Translations under genes and position numbers: made by a program
Assembly (NCBI GenBank): GCA_026874595.1
Contig: CM049322.1
Span: 26,199,400 to 26,263,399, forward strand
Reading direction: 5' to 3'
DNA length: 64,000 nt
DNA from: Sipunculus nudus
Taxonomy: Eukaryota > Annelida > Sipuncula > Golfingiida > Sipunculidae
Shown here: in pieces, positions 61,973 to 64,000 of the stretch
How positions within the stretch are numbered: the first letter of the stretch is position 1
Layout: every line of letters starts with the position of its first letter
Notes under the pieces: generated by a model
Told to the model about the DNA's origin: nothing
What the model saw: only the letters and a program-made list of their open reading frames with translations
Databases searched by the model: none

Positions 61973-61978
61973 CATTTA
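61973..61978 (+). repeat. Target-site duplication, left (CATTTA)
   Basis: CATTTA directly precedes the inverted-repeat end TACGGTGGCTGA. The unoccupied monomer reads GGCCATTTAGACCC, so the same six bases are found on both sides of the insertion. Confidence 0.93.
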
Positions 61979-62015
61979 TACGGTGGCTGATTTAGGACAC
62001 AGAAAAAAAAAATAT

Positions 62016-62037
62016 TTATCTCGAGATCTCGAGATAA
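62016..62037. repeat. 22-bp perfect palindrome in left inverted repeat
   Basis: TTATCTCGAGA followed directly by its own reverse complement. A second, imperfect run of CTCGAG and AGATCT follows at 62040-62054. A site like this could form a hairpin or bind a symmetric protein dimer; neither is shown by the sequence alone. Confidence 0.95.
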
Positions 62038-62065
62038 CATCTCGAGATCTCGACATAGAATTCGC

Positions 62066-62292
62066 AAAAAAAAAAAAATTTAGGAAGCAAAAAAAAAAAA
62101 TTTTAGGAAGCAAAAAAAAAAAATTTAGGAAGCAAAAAAAAAAATTTTAGGAAGCAAAAAAAAAAAATTTTAGGAAGCAAAAAAAAATTTTTAGGAAGCA
62201 AAAAAAAAATTTTTAGGAAGCAAAAAAAAAAATTTTTAGGAAGCAAAAAAAAAAAAAATTTTAGAAAGCAAAAAAAAAAATTTTTAGGGAGC
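62066..62292 (+). repeat. Left subterminal A-tract array (10 units)
   Basis: Ten units of 20 to 25 bp, each an A run of 8 to 14, then 3 to 5 T, then AGGAAGC. The last two units are degenerate (AGAAAGC and AGGGAGC). The apparent reading frame on the minus strand at 62103-62294 is only a translation of this array. Confidence 0.95.
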
Positions 62293-62323
62293 AAAAAAAA
62301 AAATTATCTTTCGAGATCTCCAG

Positions 62324-63134
62324 TTTATGTATATGCAGAGTTAGCCTGTATTACAAAGATTCTATAAATAAGGCAGGTGAATATATCGACTTTAAGACCA
62401 AAGCAGAGCATTTTGCTGAAGAAAAATCATGATGAGAGATGATCGAAATTTTAAACCGTTTATTTATGAATATAAAACATTTATGAAGATGGGTTGATTA
62501 AATTAATCTGAGCTATAGTAAGAGCTATAGTGGATCAAGACTTGGCTTAAGGGGCTGAAGCAACGCCCCTCCCCGACCCCCCCCCCCCCCCCCAGCGTAC
62601 CTACCCGAAAACACAGTAATCAGTTTTAGCATATTTTAATTTATGATGGTCTAATACATGTTCCATAAAACGACAGACCATTTCAATAAAACAAAAGCTG
62701 AAAGAAATTGTACAAAAAGCGTGTTTCTATAAGAAGCTCATATTTGTTTGTATTCTTAAAATAATAAGGTACCCACAATGCATGCATGCAGACCTAAACA
62801 TTTCTATTTGAGTGATTTAACAGACATGGCTCCGAATCCGTCGTTCAGGTAGAATGTTTCAGATTCTTTAGGCTTTGACATCTTCCTTACGGATATGAAT
62901 ATTAAATATTGAATTTATATTGAACTTTTCTTCAACTTGCCTTATCTCAGGGGATATACAAACTTGATTGATTTTAAATTAATTATATTGTATTACCGTT
63001 CAGTTAAACACAGATACATGGTCTTTGTTTTATAATTGCAATAGTAAGTACTCTTAACGTGTACTGTCCCCATAAGGTTTCTTTGTTTTATGTCAATTCA
63101 GCTTCGAATGGTTCGTACAAGTGTGACATTTTTT
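62324..63134. other. Unique core of the transposon, no gene seen
   Basis: An 811-bp A+T-rich single-copy sequence in this window. No reading frame of useful length was found on either strand. It contains a run of 17 C at 62577-62593, the short duplication AGAGCTATAG, and GCATGCATGC-type alternation near 62780. I see no similarity to a transposase, a tRNA or a known RNA gene. Confidence 0.8.
62566..62593 (-). other. C-run; possible G-quadruplex on the minus strand
   Basis: The plus strand reads CCCCTCCCCGA followed by 17 C. The minus strand therefore has a 17-G run and two further G4 tracts separated by 1-2 bases, which satisfies the usual pattern of four G-tracts with short loops. The length of a C17 run is also prone to sequencing error. 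Confidence 0.75.
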
Positions 63135-63164
63135 CTGGAGATCTCGAAAGATAATTTTTTTTTT

Positions 63165-63404
63165 GCTTCCTACAAATTTTTTTTTTGCTTTCTAAAATAT
63201 TTTTTTTGCTTCCTAAAATTTTTTTTTTGCTTCCTAAAATTTTTTTTTTTGCTTCCTAAAAATTTTTTTTTGCTTCCTAAATTTTTTTTTTGCTTCCTAA
63301 AATTTTTTTTTTTGCTTCCTAAAATTTTTTTTTTTTTTTGCTTCCTAAAAATTTTTTTTTGCTTCCTAAAATTTTTTTTTTGCTTCCTAAATTTTTTTTT
63401 TTTT
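63165..63404 (-). repeat. Right subterminal A-tract array (11 units)
   Basis: Eleven units reading GCTTCCTA plus A and a long T run on the plus strand, the reverse complement of the left array. The two innermost are degenerate (GCTTCCTACAAAT and GCTTTCTAAAATA), mirroring the degenerate inner units on the left. The apparent frame at 63090-63455 is a translation of this low-complexity DNA. Confidence 0.95.
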
Positions 63405-63433
63405 GCGAAATTCTATGTCGAGATCTCGAGATG

Positions 63434-63455
63434 TTATCTCGAGATCTCGAGATAA
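63434..63455. repeat. 22-bp perfect palindrome in right inverted repeat
   Basis: Identical to the palindrome at 62016-62037. Being self-complementary, it reads the same in both ends. Confidence 0.95.
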
Positions 63456-63492
63456 ATATTTTTTTTTTCTGTGTCCTAAATCAGCCACCGTA

Positions 63493-63498
63493 CATTTA
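63493..63498 (+). repeat. Target-site duplication, right (CATTTA)
   Basis: Follows the inverted-repeat end AGCCACCGTA and continues into GACCCTGTTACAAACG, restoring the satellite monomer exactly where the left side stopped. Confidence 0.93.
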
Positions 63499-64000
63499 GA
63501 CCCTGTTACAAACGTCGTTTTCGCCGAAATCAGCTCGGTTTTCGCGTAATACAAGATCGTGTTTTGTGCAAAAATGGCCGAATTAAATTGCGAAAGAAGG
63601 GTTTTAGAAGCTTCATTAGGCCATTTAGACCCTGTTACAAACGTCGTTTTCGCCGAAATCAGCTCGGTTTTCGCGTAATACAAGATCGTGTATTGTGCAA
63701 AAATGGCCGATTTAAATTGCGAAAGAAGCGTTTTAGAAGCTTCATTAGGCCATTTAGACCCTGTTACAAACGTCGTTTTCGCCGAAATCAGCTCGGTTTT
63801 CGCGTAATACAAGATCGTGTTTTGTGCAAAAATGGCCGAATTAAATTGCGAAAGAAGCGTTTTAGAAGCTTCATTAGGCCATTTAGACCCTGTTACAAAC
63901 GTCGTTTTCGCCGAAATCAGCTCGGTTTTCGCGTAATACAAGATCATCGTGTTTTGTGCAAAAATGGCCGATTTAAATTGCGAAAGAAGCGTTTTAGAAG
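63493..64000 (+). repeat. 129-bp satellite array, continuation after the transposon
   Basis: About four monomers, in the same orientation and phase as before the insertion. The variant order (GAATTAAATTGCG with GAAGGGTTTTAG, then GTGTATTGTGC, then GAATTAAATTGCG, then GATCATCGTG) is the order seen at 46570-47030 and 59005-59460. The window ends inside a monomer. Confidence 0.97.

Larger units (their letters stand above)
44941..61978 (+). repeat. 129-bp satellite array, right domain (homogeneous subfamily)
   Basis: About 132 monomers in the same orientation as the left domain. Almost all read TTAGACCCTGTTAC. The divergent types common on the left are absent or nearly so (GGGTCGTGTTACGAG, TGTTTGAGAAG, GGTTTCTGG). 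Typical variants are GAATTAAATTGCGAAAG, GAAGGGTTTTAG, GCGTTTCAGAAGC, CGTAATGCAAG and CGAAATAAAAGATCG. One-base indels are rare, so frames stay open for thousands of bases. No gene or non-satellite sequence is seen before 61979. Confidence 0.98.
61979..62323 (+). repeat. Left terminal inverted repeat
   Basis: In order it holds the end motif TACGGTGGCTGATTTAGGAC, a short A run, a palindrome-rich segment of alternating CTCGAG and AGATCT, GACATAGAATTCGC, an array of ten A-tract units, and the inner boundary ATCTTTCGAGATCTCCAG. After that (TTTATGT) it no longer matches the right end (AAAAAAT on the complementary strand). Confidence 0.92.
61979..63492. mobile_element. Non-autonomous DNA transposon with long inverted ends (1514 bp)
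   Basis: This is the only non-satellite sequence in the window. The ends are exact inverted repeats (TACGGTGGCTGATTTAGGAC at the left, its reverse complement at the right). The inverted similarity extends 345 bp on the left and 358 bp on the right, around an 811-bp unique core. A 6-bp CATTTA duplication flanks it, and the satellite continues in phase on the far side. No transposase, integrase or polymerase frame is present, so it must depend on proteins made elsewhere, if it is still mobile. Six-base duplications are known for Polinton/Maverick elements and Dada elements. Polinton ends usually start AG, which these do not, so I leave the superfamily open. Confidence 0.9.
63135..63492 (-). repeat. 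Right terminal inverted repeat
   Basis: The reverse complement of the left end over its whole length. Differences are one extra A-tract unit, A/T run lengths, and GAAATTC here where the left has GAATTC. The outer 90 bp are otherwise identical to the left end, which suggests a young insertion or conversion between the ends. Confidence 0.92.

Noticed and set aside
62103-62294. Small Phe/Leu/Lys-rich frame on the minus strand
   Set aside because: It is the translation of the A-tract array in the left inverted repeat.
62363-62370. TATAAATA, a possible TATA box inside the transposon core
   Set aside because: An eight-base match is expected by chance in A+T-rich DNA, and no gene follows it.
63090-63455. 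121-codon frame reaching from the core into the right inverted repeat
   Set aside because: Apart from about 25 residues at the start it is a translation of T runs and GCTTCCTA units. There is no transposase motif, and membrane-like Phe/Leu runs are expected from such DNA.
61979-63492. Retrotransposon, or a boundary between two satellite arrays
   Set aside because: The ends are inverted, not direct; there is no poly-A tail at one end only; and the satellite resumes in the same phase after a 6-bp duplication.
61979-63492. Assignment to Polinton/Maverick because of the 6-bp duplication and several-hundred-base inverted ends
   Set aside because: The termini begin TACGG and not AG, and none of the genes of that group is present. 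The 6-bp length alone is not enough, since Dada elements also make duplications of 6-7 bp.

Overview
This window is almost entirely a head-to-tail satellite DNA array, and I find no credible protein-coding or RNA gene in it. The basic unit is a 129-bp monomer, about 41% G+C, with 11 CpG dinucleotides. By length there are about 480 copies, all in one orientation. Three things interrupt the array: a 500-N assembly gap (44441-44940), one transposon-like insertion (61979-63492), and a few recurring truncated monomers. A long higher-order satellite, poly-A/T-rich transposon ends and a fixed-size scaffold gap all point to a eukaryotic nuclear genome assembly in a heterochromatic or possibly centromeric/subtelomeric location. 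I cannot name the species. An invertebrate animal is only a guess, based on the strong CpG excess and the DNA-transposon style.

Layout. 1-15110: heterogeneous monomers in a very large unit of 6620 bp, repeated almost identically as 6878 bp at 6621-13498, then a partial third copy. 15411-32504: higher-order repeats (HORs) of 9 to 25 monomers, phased by the marker GCTTATTAAGTCCA. 32505-44440: the same monomer family in a 4.27-kb duplication, full of single-base indels that look like poor consensus quality. 44441-44940: Ns. 44941-61978: a more homogeneous subfamily with its own HORs (1420, 881, 2558 and 2949 bp), phased by a divergent marker monomer and a GATCATCGTG variant. 61979-63492: a 1514-bp non-autonomous DNA transposon flanked by 6-bp target-site duplications (CATTTA). 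It has about 350-bp terminal inverted repeats built from a 22-bp palindrome and 10-11 A-tract repeats. 63493-64000: the satellite resumes in phase and orientation.

Because 129 is divisible by three and the consensus happens to have one stop-free frame on each strand, the array produces very long open frames (up to 1142 codons). I judge these to be artefacts of the repeat, not genes. The most useful biological observations are the layered HOR history, the clean insertion with paralogous empty sites inside the same window, and the unusual architecture of the inserted element.
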